Shown here: positions 1 through 7,500 of the stretch, one piece after another
Numbering within the stretch: the stretch's first letter is position 1
Layout: each line of letters begins with the position of its first letter
NCBI GenBank assembly: GCA_900541065.1
Contig: UQIE01000027.1
Span: forward strand, 1 to 24,814
Direction of reading: 5' to 3'
Source: an uncultured Collinsella sp.
GTDB lineage: Bacteria; Actinomycetota; Coriobacteriia; Coriobacteriales; Coriobacteriaceae
DNA: 24,814 bases
Notes under the pieces: generated by a model
The model's database searches: none
Told to the model about the DNA's origin: nothing
The model's input: the letters and a program-made list of their open reading frames with translations, nothing else
Program-made: the position numbers and the translations under genes

Positions 1-17
1 TCCCTTTCAAGAAAGAG

Positions 18-43
18 AAGAGGCGGGGCATGCCCCGCCTCTT
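18..43. terminator. Perfect 26-nt palindrome, probable terminator hairpin of an upstream gene
   Basis: The sequence from AAGAGGCGGGG to CCCCGCCTCTT is perfectly self-complementary, so it can form a GC-rich hairpin on either strand. No gene is visible to its left inside the window, so it probably ends a gene beyond the left edge. There is no strong T-run on the plus side; the minus side is pyrimidine rich (CTCTTTCTT). The structure is certain, the terminator function is inferred. Confidence 0.55.
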
Positions 44-186
44 ACACCACATCTCTGCGCGCTACCTCCAGCTTTTGAACAAATGTAGATTATTGGCACC
101 TGTGTCCAGCGAAATTGCTGCTACTAAATTGGTGACAGTACTCATATTTGGCATTTTTTGACCACAGGGGTCCCGAGGGGGTCTCG

Positions 187-211
187 AGGGGCCGCGGTTT
201 CGCCCTTTTTT
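187..211 (+). terminator. Possible leader terminator/attenuator
   Basis: AGGGGC (187-192) can pair with GCCCTT (202-207, one G-T pair) across a 9-nt loop, and the right arm runs into six T residues (206-211). That is a short intrinsic-terminator shape about 55 bases before the peptidase start. It could end upstream transcription or act in the leader. The stem is only six pairs, so this is weak. Confidence 0.3.
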
Positions 212-222
212 CGTCGAAGCGA

Positions 223-228
223 TACACT
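223..228 (+). promoter_or_regulatory. Possible -10 box for the C69 peptidase
   Basis: TACACT lies 24 bases before the ribosome binding site AAGGAGG (252-258). No convincing -35 is seen at the right distance; the preceding bases are a T-run. It is offered only as the best -10 candidate in this leader. Confidence 0.3.
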
Positions 229-264
229 GTTGCCGTTTGATTTCTTCGCTCAAGGAGGATGCGC

Positions 265-1788
265 ATGCCGTGCACAACGATTTTGGTTGGTAAGAACGCG
301 AGCTACGACGGGTCGACCCTGGTCGCGCGTAACGAGGACTCGTCCAACGGGGTGTTTGAGCCCAAGCGTATGCGCGTGGTGCATCCCGACGAGCAGCCGC
401 GCGTCTACACGAGTGTCCTGAGCCACCTGACCGTTGAGCTGCCCGTCAACCCCATGCGTTACACAAGCGTTCCCGATGTTGTCCCGGGTCATGGCATTTG
501 GGCCGAGGCCGGCTTCAACGAGCTCAACGTTGGCATGTCCGCAACCGAGACGCTCACCACCAACGAGCGCGTCCGCGGCGCCGATCCGCTTGTCGACTAC
601 GTGCCCGCCAAGGGCAACGAGGGCGAGGACGGCTATGTTCCGGCGCAGCCCGGCGGTCTGGGCGAGGAGGACATGGTGACCCTGGTGCTGCCGTATGCCA
701 AGTCCGCCCGCGACGGTGTGCGTATCCTGGGCGAGCTGCTCGAGCGCTACGGCACCTATGAGAACAACGGCATTGCCTTTAGTGACGTTGACGAGATCTG
801 GTGGCTCGAGACCATCGGCGGCCACCACTGGATCGCCAAGCGCGTGCCCGATGACGCCTATGTAACCATGCCCAACCAGCTGGGTATCGATAGCTTTGAC
901 CTGGACGACGCCGAGGGCGGCCAGGCCGACCACATGTGCTCCGCCGACCTGCGCTCCTGGATGGCCGAGTGGCATCTGGACCTGACGCTGGGCGTCGAGG
1001 GCGACGGTCCGGCTGCGGTCTTTAACCCGCGCGAGGCCTTTGGCTCGCACAGTGACAGCGACCACGTCTACAACACGCCGCGCGCCTGGTACATGCAGCG
1101 CTGCCTCAACCCCAGCGATGTGTGGGACGGTCCCGAGGCCGATTACACGCCCGAGAGCGACGACATCCCCTGGAGCCGCGTGCCCGAGCGCAAGGTGACC
1201 ATCGAGGACATCAAGTACGTGCTTTCGAGCCACTACCAGGGCACGGAGTACGACTGCTACGGCAGCAAGGGTACGTCCGCCACGCGCGGCGCCTATCGTC
1301 CCATCGGCATCAACCGCAACAGCCAGCTCGCCGTGCTGCAGCTGCGTCCCTATGCGCGGCCGGCGTATCGCGCCGTGCAGTGGATGGCGTTTGGCTCCAA
1401 CTCGTTTAACGCGCTCGTGCCGCTGTACGCCAATGTCGAGACCATGCCCGAGTACTATGCCGACACGCAGGCTCGCGTGACGTCCGAGAATTTCTACTGG
1501 GCCAACCGCCTGATCGGCGCGCTGGCTGACGTCCGCTTCCATGAGTGCGGTCGCGCGGTCGAGGATTACCAGGAGAAGGTCGGTGGCATGGGCCACAAGC
1601 AGATTCACGACGTTGACGCTGCCGTTGCCACCCTGCCCGAGGCCGAGGTGCCCACCGAGCTCGCCCGCGCCAACGAGGCCTTTGCCGAGCTCGTACGCAT
1701 GGAGACCGATGCTCTGTTGGGCAAGGTGCTCTACACCACAAGCTGTGCCATGAAGAATTCCTTCGCGATGAACGATAACGTGAGGTAA
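265..1788 (+). CDS. C69-family dipeptidase (N-terminal nucleophile hydrolase)
   Basis: The 507-residue product begins MPCTTILVGKNASYDGST and soon has ARNEDS, the hallmark start of family C69 dipeptidases (PepDA type). In that family the cysteine, here Cys3, becomes the N-terminal nucleophile after loss of the leading residues. Such enzymes cleave dipeptides with broad specificity, usually in the cytoplasm, and no signal peptide is visible. Start choice: an ATG at 259 directly abuts the AAGGAGG at 252-258, whereas the ATG at 265 is six bases away, the normal spacing, and places Cys at position 3 as in relatives. Length fits the family (about 460-510). The gene stands alone: leader hairpins precede it and a GC-rich hairpin follows. 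The likely role is recycling peptides taken up by an amino-acid-fermenting anaerobe; that role is inferred, the family assignment is firm. Confidence 0.9.
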   Translation: MPCTTILVGKNASYDGSTLVARNEDSSNGVFEPKRMRVVHPDEQPRVYTSVLSHLTVELPVNPMRYTSVPDVVPGHGIWAEAGFNELNVGMSATETLTTNERVRGADPLVDYVPAKGNEGEDGYVPAQPGGLGEEDMVTLVLPYAKSARDGVRILGELLERYGTYENNGIAFSDVDEIWWLETIGGHHWIAKRVPDDAYVTMPNQLGIDSFDLDDAEGGQADHMCSADLRSWMAEWHLDLTLGVEGDGPAAVFNPREAFGSHSDSDHVYNTPRAWYMQRCLNPSDVWDGPEADYTPESDDIPWSRVPERKVTIEDIKYVLSSHYQGTEYDCYGSKGTSATRGAYRPIGINRNSQLAVLQLRPYARPAYRAVQWMAFGSNSFNALVPLYANVETMPEYYADTQARVTSENFYWANRLIGALADVRFHECGRAVEDYQEKVGGMGHKQIHDVDAAVATLPEAEVPTELARANEAFAELVRMETDALLGKVLYTTSCAMKNSFAMNDNVR

Positions 1789-1807
1789 AGACAACCTTGC
1801 AGCGAAC

Positions 1808-1844
1808 GAGCGGGGCAAACGCCGTCAAAGGCTTTGCCCCGCTC
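1808..1844 (+). terminator. Hairpin terminator after the C69 peptidase
   Basis: GAGCGGGGCAAA (1808-1819) pairs perfectly with TTTGCCCCGCTC (1833-1844), a 12-bp stem with a 13-nt loop, 20 bases after the stop codon. No long T-run follows (GATTCCTATCTT), so it is an atypical terminator, but position and stability support the call. Confidence 0.6.
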
Positions 1845-1871
1845 GATTCCTATCTTGGCGGTAAAACGATT

Positions 1872-1901
1872 TTGTGTCGTTCGCCCAATCTTGGGTACAA
1901 G
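1872..1901 (+). promoter_or_regulatory. Candidate promoter for the phasin-like/ABC1 kinase operon
   Basis: TTGTGT (1872-1877) and TACAAG (1896-1901) are separated by 18 bases and sit about 35 bases before the start codon. The match to the consensus is moderate. It is placed between the preceding hairpin and the next gene, where a promoter is expected. Confidence 0.35.
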
Positions 1902-1936
1902 AAGGCCAATGCAATTGTTCATGATTGGAGTCAACC

Positions 1937-2353
1937 ATGGTTATGAAACTCGATCAGCTTGTTAACGGTGCCATCAACGTGGGCTTCGGTGCCGCCGCCG
2001 TTGCCGTCGAGGGCGGCAAGAAGGTTCTCGACGACCTCGGTACCAAGGGTGAGCAGGTGCGCAAGGACGCCGGCGCTCCCGATATCGCCCGCAGCGTGTC
2101 CGACATGTTCGAGCAGGCCGGCGGCACCATCTCCGACCTGACCGAGCGCCTGGGCATGCAGGGCGAGACTGCGGCACAGCGCGTGCTCGACGAGCTCATC
2201 CTGGCCCGCGTCCGCGTTATGACCGCCCCCGAGCGCACGGCCTTCCTGGCCCATGTACGCGACATCGTCGATTCGGTCGAGGACAACGTGACCTCGGTGC
2301 CCGTCGAGTCCGTTGAGCCCGACGATGCAGAGGACACCGAAGAGGCCGAGTAG
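1937..2353 (+). CDS. Phasin-like small protein next to an ABC1 kinase
   Basis: A 138-residue protein, rich in Ala, Val, Asp and Glu. An amphipathic N-terminal stretch (about residues 5-35, LDQLVNGAINVGFGAAAVAV) is followed by charged helices and a very acidic tail (EPDDAEDTEEAE). It resembles the phasin-like or 'polyhydroxyalkanoate synthesis regulator' proteins often encoded beside ABC1/UbiB kinases in anaerobic Gram-positives. No catalytic motif is visible. Start choice: GGAG at 1927-1930 lies six bases before the ATG at 1937; the TTG at 1925 overlaps that site. The stop is eight bases before the kinase start, so the two are almost surely cotranscribed. No PHA synthase is seen here, so a real storage-granule role is doubtful. 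A partner or membrane-associated helper of the kinase is more plausible, but that is inference. Confidence 0.65.
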   Translation: MVMKLDQLVNGAINVGFGAAAVAVEGGKKVLDDLGTKGEQVRKDAGAPDIARSVSDMFEQAGGTISDLTERLGMQGETAAQRVLDELILARVRVMTAPERTAFLAHVRDIVDSVEDNVTSVPVESVEPDDAEDTEEAE

Positions 2354-2361
2354 CAGCGCAG

Positions 2362-4125
2362 ATGGCAGATTCCACCACCGATTACAACAATCTAGATCCC
2401 TTGGGTGACGAGGCGGCGGTTGTCGACGAGGTCGATGCCGCCGTCTCGGGCGCTCGCAAGAAGCCGCGCGCTGTCGATATGGTGCCCGAGGAGCCCGACG
2501 CGATGGCGCCGGACGAGGAATACCAGCTCACGCCGGCGGGCCGCCGCGAGCGCATCGGGCAGATCGTTCGCCTGATCAAAAAGTACCGCGTGTGGGATAA
2601 CCTTACGCCAGTGCGCCTGCGCCGTCTGCTCGAAGAGCTCGGCCCCATGTTCGTCAAGATGGGTCAGATTCTGGCCAACCGCTCCGAGATCTTGCCGCAG
2701 CGGTTTTGCGACGAGCTGCGTCGCCTACGCTCCGACGTAGAGCCGGTGCCGTATGAGGTAGTGCTCCGCTGTCTGGAAGAGGAGTACGGCCAGCGCCTGG
2801 GGCAGATGTTCGACGCGATCGACCCCAACCCGCTCGGAAGCGCCTCGCTCGCGCAGGTACACCGCGCCCGCCTGGTGACGGGCGAGGACGTGGCCGTTAA
2901 GGTCCAGCGCCCCGGCGCGCAACAGGTCATGGCGCAGGACATCGACATCATCCGTTCGGTGGTGCGCATCGTTTCCAAGTTCGTCAACACCGATCAGTTT
3001 GTTGACCTGCACGGCGTGGTCGAAGAGCTGTGGGCCTCGTTTCGCGAGGAGACCAACTTTTTGGCCGAGGCCAAAAACCTCAACGATTTCTATGAGTTCC
3101 ATAAGAGCGTCCATGGCGTGTCGTGTCCTAAGTCCTACCTGGATCTTTGCACCGAACACGTGGTGGTCATGGACTACATTGACGGCATCTCGATTGCCGA
3201 TCTCGAGCGCCTGGTGGCCGAGGGCTATGACCTGGAAAAGATTGGCTCGGCGATTGTCGAGGACTATTCGACGCAGGTGCTCGACGACGGCTTTTTCCAT
3301 GCCGACCCGCATGCGGGAAACATCATCCTCAAAGATGGCATCGTTTACTTTATTGACCTGGGCATGGTCGGGCGCATGTCGAGCCACGACCGCGGTATCG
3401 TCAAGGACATGATTTTCGCCGTGGCCGAGGGTGACGTGCCCAAGCTCAAGGACTCGCTTATGCGCTTTGCCGTGACGCGCGGCGACTCGGCCGAGCTCGA
3501 CCATTCGGCCTTTTTGTCCGATTTGGACTTTATCGTCGCCGACTTTGCGGGTCTTGACCTTAAAGACCTGGATATCGGCGAGTTTTTGACCTCGCTGCTA
3601 AACCTGGCGCGCAAAAACGACGTTGAGCTGCCGAGCGTGGTGACGATGTTCGCCCGCGGCATGGTGACGCTCGAGGGCCTGCTGACCGAGTACATGCCCA
3701 ACGTCAACATGATCCAGATTATCCAGACGCATATCAAAAACGAGAAGAGCACCTATGCGCGCGTGCGCGATATGGGGCGCGATCTTGCCGCGAGCAGCTA
3801 TCGAGCGGCAAAAGGATCGCTCGAGGCGGCCGAGTATCTGGGCTTGGCGTCGCGCATGCTCACACGCGGCCAGCTTAAGGTGAACACGCAGATCATGAGC
3901 AGCGATAAGGCGCTGCGGCAGCTGGGCGGAATTATCGACCGCATGTCGATGGCAATTGTGATCGCCGGCCTGTTTATCGGTTCGTCGGTGGTGTACTACG
4001 CGCGCATCGAGCCGGTTGTGTTCGGTATCCCGGTCATTGGCTTTATGGGTTACGTGAGTGCGCTGGTGCTGGCGCTGATGCTGGGCCGCGAGATCTGGCG
4101 CAACAGCCACGGCGGCAAGCGTTAA
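2362..4125 (+). CDS. ABC1/AarF/UbiB-family atypical kinase
   Basis: The 587-residue product has the ABC1 signature in order: KMGQ motif at residues 99-102 within GPMFVKMGQILANR, nucleotide loop GSASLAQVH at 159-167 with an SASL variant of the Ala-rich loop, catalytic Lys180 in VAVKVQRPG, ETNFLAEAKN near 230-239, catalytic loop FHADPHAGN at 312-320, and metal-binding IDLG at 331-334. Two hydrophobic helices near the C terminus (about 540-585) anchor it in the membrane. The first 50 residues are acidic and low in complexity. UbiB proteins support quinone or isoprenoid-lipid metabolism through an ATPase/kinase activity; an anaerobe of this type probably does not make ubiquinone, so a role with menaquinone or polyprenyl lipids is likelier. 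It follows the phasin-like gene by eight bases and is closed by an intrinsic terminator. The ribosome binding site is weak, which suggests translational coupling. Confidence 0.88.
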   Translation: MADSTTDYNNLDPLGDEAAVVDEVDAAVSGARKKPRAVDMVPEEPDAMAPDEEYQLTPAGRRERIGQIVRLIKKYRVWDNLTPVRLRRLLEELGPMFVKMGQILANRSEILPQRFCDELRRLRSDVEPVPYEVVLRCLEEEYGQRLGQMFDAIDPNPLGSASLAQVHRARLVTGEDVAVKVQRPGAQQVMAQDIDIIRSVVRIVSKFVNTDQFVDLHGVVEELWASFREETNFLAEAKNLNDFYEFHKSVHGVSCPKSYLDLCTEHVVVMDYIDGISIADLERLVAEGYDLEKIGSAIVEDYSTQVLDDGFFHADPHAGNIILKDGIVYFIDLGMVGRMSSHDRGIVKDMIFAVAEGDVPKLKDSLMRFAVTRGDSAELDHSAFLSDLDFIVADFAGLDLKDLDIGEFLTSLLNLARKNDVELPSVVTMFARGMVTLEGLLTEYMPNVNMIQIIQTHIKNEKSTYARVRDMGRDLAASSYRAAKGSLEAAEYLGLASRMLTRGQLKVNTQIMSSDKALRQLGGIIDRMSMAIVIAGLFIGSSVVYYARIEPVVFGIPVIGFMGYVSALVLALMLGREIWRNSHGGKR

Positions 4126-4210
4126 TGATTTCCCGGGGTCGGGGAAACGGGTTATTTTGCTCGGCACCCCATCCCCACCCTTTTCTATCGCAAACCATAG
4201 CTTTTACCTT

Positions 4211-4238
4211 GGGCTTCGCCTGCGTGCGAGGCCCTTTT
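4211..4238 (+). terminator. Intrinsic terminator of the ABC1 kinase operon
   Basis: GGGCTTCG (4211-4218) pairs with CGAGGCCC (4227-4234, one G-T pair) over an 8-nt loop and is followed by TTTT. It ends the preceding operon and directly abuts the next promoter, so the riboswitch unit is transcribed independently. Confidence 0.75.
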
Positions 4239-4241
4239 GCG

Positions 4242-4250
4242 TGCTACCAT
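4242..4250 (+). promoter_or_regulatory. Extended -10 promoter of the riboswitch transcript
   Basis: TGC-TACCAT has the extended -10 arrangement (TG one base before the hexamer). A start near 4257 would put the riboswitch P1 stem about 18 bases into the transcript. No clear -35 is seen; the expected region is covered by the preceding terminator. The same TGC-TAnnnT form recurs before other genes in this window. Confidence 0.5.
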
Positions 4251-4269
4251 ACTGACAGTAATAATCGAT

Positions 4270-4450
4270 GGCCTAGATGGTGGTGCGGAGACGCACGAAT
4301 GCGCGGTTTTCCTGCGCGTTTGGGAGAATCGGGGTGTAAATCCCCGGCTGTACCAGTAACCGTAATTCCTCTTGGCCCGGGATGTTCGCATCGCAGATCG
4401 GACGATGCGCCCGGGTCGGTAAGGTTAAGTCGGATCGCCTCCCATCTTGC
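4270..4450 (+). ncRNA. Cobalamin-type riboswitch
   Basis: The leader carries the order of elements known from cobalamin riboswitches. A closing P1 stem AGATGG/CCATCT joins 4275-4280 with 4442-4447. A core-like GGGAGAAT (4322-4329) is followed by the P5 hairpin CGGGG-TGTAAAT-CCCCG (L5 resembles the GGTGnAAATCC consensus) and then GCTGTACCAGTAACCGTAA. A peripheral arm pairs CCCGGG with CCCGGG and GCATCG with CGATGC. A B12-box-like AGTCGGATCGCCTCCC lies at 4428-4443. The sequence after GCTGT departs from the usual CCCGCCACTGTnA, so it is a divergent member. It lies 145 bases before a gene whose product has DUF4430 domains, a family recurrently found under B12 riboswitches, which strengthens the call. 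Binding of B12 would be expected to lower expression. Confidence 0.85.
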
Positions 4451-4590
4451 ACGCGACCGTGGCGCATGCCGCCGGTACGCGTTGGGCTCTGGAGGGAAGG
4501 GGGACCCCGATGGGGGTACTCGAGCGCAATGTGCGCGATGACGTGGGGCAGCCGCTGGGCAATGCTCCAAGTGCAGACAATAGGAGACAA
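4451..4590 (+). promoter_or_regulatory. Probable riboswitch expression platform and ribosome binding site
   Basis: Right after the aptamer, ACGCGACCG (4451-4459) pairs with CGGTaCGCGT (4473-4482) with one bulge, and the inner GGC/GCC extends the stem. Two smaller hairpins follow (ACCCC/GGGGT at 4504-4517; GCGC/GCGC at 4524-4536). None has a T-run, so control is more likely at translation or through Rho than by intrinsic termination. AGGAG at 4582-4586 is the binding site for the start at 4591. An open reading frame runs back to 4447, but this stretch reads as leader RNA. Confidence 0.45.
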
Positions 4591-7500
4591 ATGGATATGT
4601 TTGAGGACGAGTGCCAGCGCGCCTCGTGGCGTTGTCATGGAGCGATTGCCCGTGGCGTAGCCAAGCGCGGTCTGGTGGCGTTCCTGGCTTTTGCCATGGC
4701 TTTTGGCACCACGCCGGCGCAACTTTGGGCCGAGGGTGCCGAGGGCATTGCGGAGGCTGTGGCCCAGGCCGCGACGGGCGGCGAGGGCGCGGCGGCAGAC
4801 GATGGCACTGCTGCCGACACCGGCGCGAACAGTGCGGCGGCGAGCGCTGCTGCCGATGGCGCCGGCGCAGATCAGGGCGCAACTGCGAGTGCCGCGAATG
4901 GTGCTGACACCGCCGCAGACAACGCGACTGAGTCCGAGAACTCTGCTGCGACGCCTGCTGCTTCGGAGCAGAAGAACGCCGTTGCCGCCGCGTCCGCCAC
5001 AACGCTTTCCGATGAGGCAAAGGTCTTCATTCAGGACGCCAAGGATAAGGACAACTCGTATTCCACGAAGTCTGGCGCACTCAACGCGGGCGATACGCTT
5101 TGGGCAAACATGTACGACGAGGTCGAGGACGACTGGTACGGCACTTCGACTGAGTCCGTTGCCAATCCCGGCACCTGGACTTACACCTGGCTCGCCGGCA
5201 CGACCAGGGCCAGCAGCAATGTCGCCGACTACACCGAGGTCGTAGGCCACGAGCAGTCGCTCACCGTCACCGATGCCATGGTGGGCAAGTACTTCATCTG
5301 CAAGGTGACTGTGGATGGCAAGGATTACTTCGGCCCCTCGGTTTCGTACGGCTCGGGTATCAATGCCAACAACATCCCCGGTCCTGTGCTGGGCGTCGGT
5401 CAGATGGAGCTTAACAGCGTCAAGCTGAATAGCGACACGCCGAGCATAGGCGATACCCTGACGGCGACTCCGTACATAAGCTATTATCAGCAAGCCCCCG
5501 CCGATGCCAAGGTCACCTACGCGTGGTCCGCATCCACCTCGCAGTACTCGGGCTTTACCAAGATCGAGGGGCAGACGGGCGCTACGCTCGTGGTGGGCGA
5601 CGACCTTGAGGGCAAGTACATCAGGGTCGAGGCCAACGCTGGCGTCAACACGGTGAACAAGACCACTTCCAGCAAGGTCAAACAGGCCGGTGCGGTGGAC
5701 ATCTACGCGGTTTCGCTCATCAATCCCAAGACCAACAACTCCGTGTTCGCGGTTGGCGATACCGCCCAGGCTCGCGCCAAGGAGAAGGGCGCCTCGACGT
5801 TTATCGACGCGAGCAAGCTTAACTATCAGTGGCAGAGCTCTGACACCAAGAACGGCGCGTATACCGATATCGCGGGCGCCACGGGTGAGACTCTCGAGCT
5901 TACCGATGCTTTGGGCGGCAAGTACCTCAAGTGCAAGGTGTCCTCGAAGATTGGCTCTTCGAGCTTGACCAACTCGACGGGCGCTCTCGTCGCTGCTGCT
6001 GGTTCAATTAATGTCTCGAGCGTGACTATGAGCCCGACTTCGGGCAAAGTCGAGGTTGGTTCCACGATTACGGCGACCGCCAAGGCGGGCTCCACCGACG
6101 TTACCTCCGACTCGCATGTCACGTGGCAGTGGTACAAGGGCAAGTCGAATACCGCCAGCTCGTGCAACACGCCTATCGAGGGTGAGACCGGTAACACCCT
6201 GACGGTGACCGCCGCCCTTAAGGGCTGGTACGTCGTGGCCAAGGCCAACGGCGGCTATGGCGAGCAGAAGCCCTACTATGCGGCGGGTCCCGTTTCCGTC
6301 GCTGGCCAAGTTGAGCTTTACGACGTGCAGTTTGAGGGCTCTCCTGCCACCAACGGCGTGCATGTGGGCGATACGCTCAAGACCAAGGTGCGTAAAAAGG
6401 ACGGCTCCAACTATCACTATATCGACCGCACCGATAATGTGACCTACCAGTGGCAGTATGCAAACAGCAGCTCGAGCTACGACTCCGCTTACACCGATAT
6501 CCCCGGTGCTACCGAGGCGACCTATACCGTTGACGCCGCCTATGCTGGCAAGTACCTGCGCGTGAAGGTTACGAGCGAAAATACCGTTTCCAGCACGCAG
6601 AAGAAGAGCTCCTCCGGCGGCACGCAGTCCGTTGCCCCGCTCGGCCCCGTGACGCTCAAGGGCCAGTACAAGCTGGCGGGCATTGAGCTTGCCGATAAGA
6701 ACGTTACGCTGAGCGTGGGCTCAAAGATCACGCCGAGCGTGCAGGTTCCGGGTAGCTGGTCGGGCTCGACCAAGGACGTGCCCGACGATGCCGAGCTCAC
6801 CATGGCGTGGTATGCCAAGGGCGAGGGCGATGCCGGCTGGACCGAGCTTACCGACGGCATCGATACGACCGATGGCAGCCTGACCATTTCGGACGCGCTT
6901 GTTGGCAAGCGCATCAAAGTTACGGCGAGCGCTCTCGACAACACGGTTGAGTGGGTTTCGTCGGATAGCGTTACCGCGGCGGGGAAGTACAACCTGCTGC
7001 GCGTGACCACTACGCCGCAGATCAATAGCGATTCGACCCATCTCGTCTCGGGCGATAGCGTTAAGGCGACGGCGCAGGCCAAGCGTGCCGACGGTTCGAC
7101 CACCAACGGTATCGACGTCACCGACCGGGCGACTGTTGCCTGGTATGCGGCCGACGACGCGAAGGCTCCCGCGGCCGACTGGACGCTTCTGCCCGATATG
7201 TCGGGCGCTACGGCAACGGTTTCGGCTTCTGCCGCGGGTAAGTATCTGAAGGCTGTCGCCACGAGCGGCAGCTCGACGGTTGAGCTCGTCTCTGTCAATC
7301 CCGTGATCGCCGCAGGCTCGCTTGAGGCCGCAGTCCAGAAGCTCAACGATGCCAATAAGCAGATCGCTGTTGATTACAGCGCCAAGGGCGGCAACGTCAA
7401 CGATGTTCTGAAGGCGCAGCTTGCCGATCTGGGATTTACCGATATCGACGTCAAGGTCTCCGAGGGCGGCGTTGCCTTTAAGGCCGAGGACGCCAAGGCC

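Noticed and set aside
250..1818. Long minus-strand reading frame (522 codons) opposite the C69 peptidase
   Set aside because: It is a shadow caused by the GC-rich third positions of the plus-strand gene; the plus product has clear family motifs and a ribosome binding site, the minus product has none.
4447..4590. In-frame extension of the giant surface protein to a TTG at 4447 or ATG at 4510
   Set aside because: It would translate the riboswitch platform and put about 48 residues before the signal peptide; the ATG at 4591 has a proper binding site.
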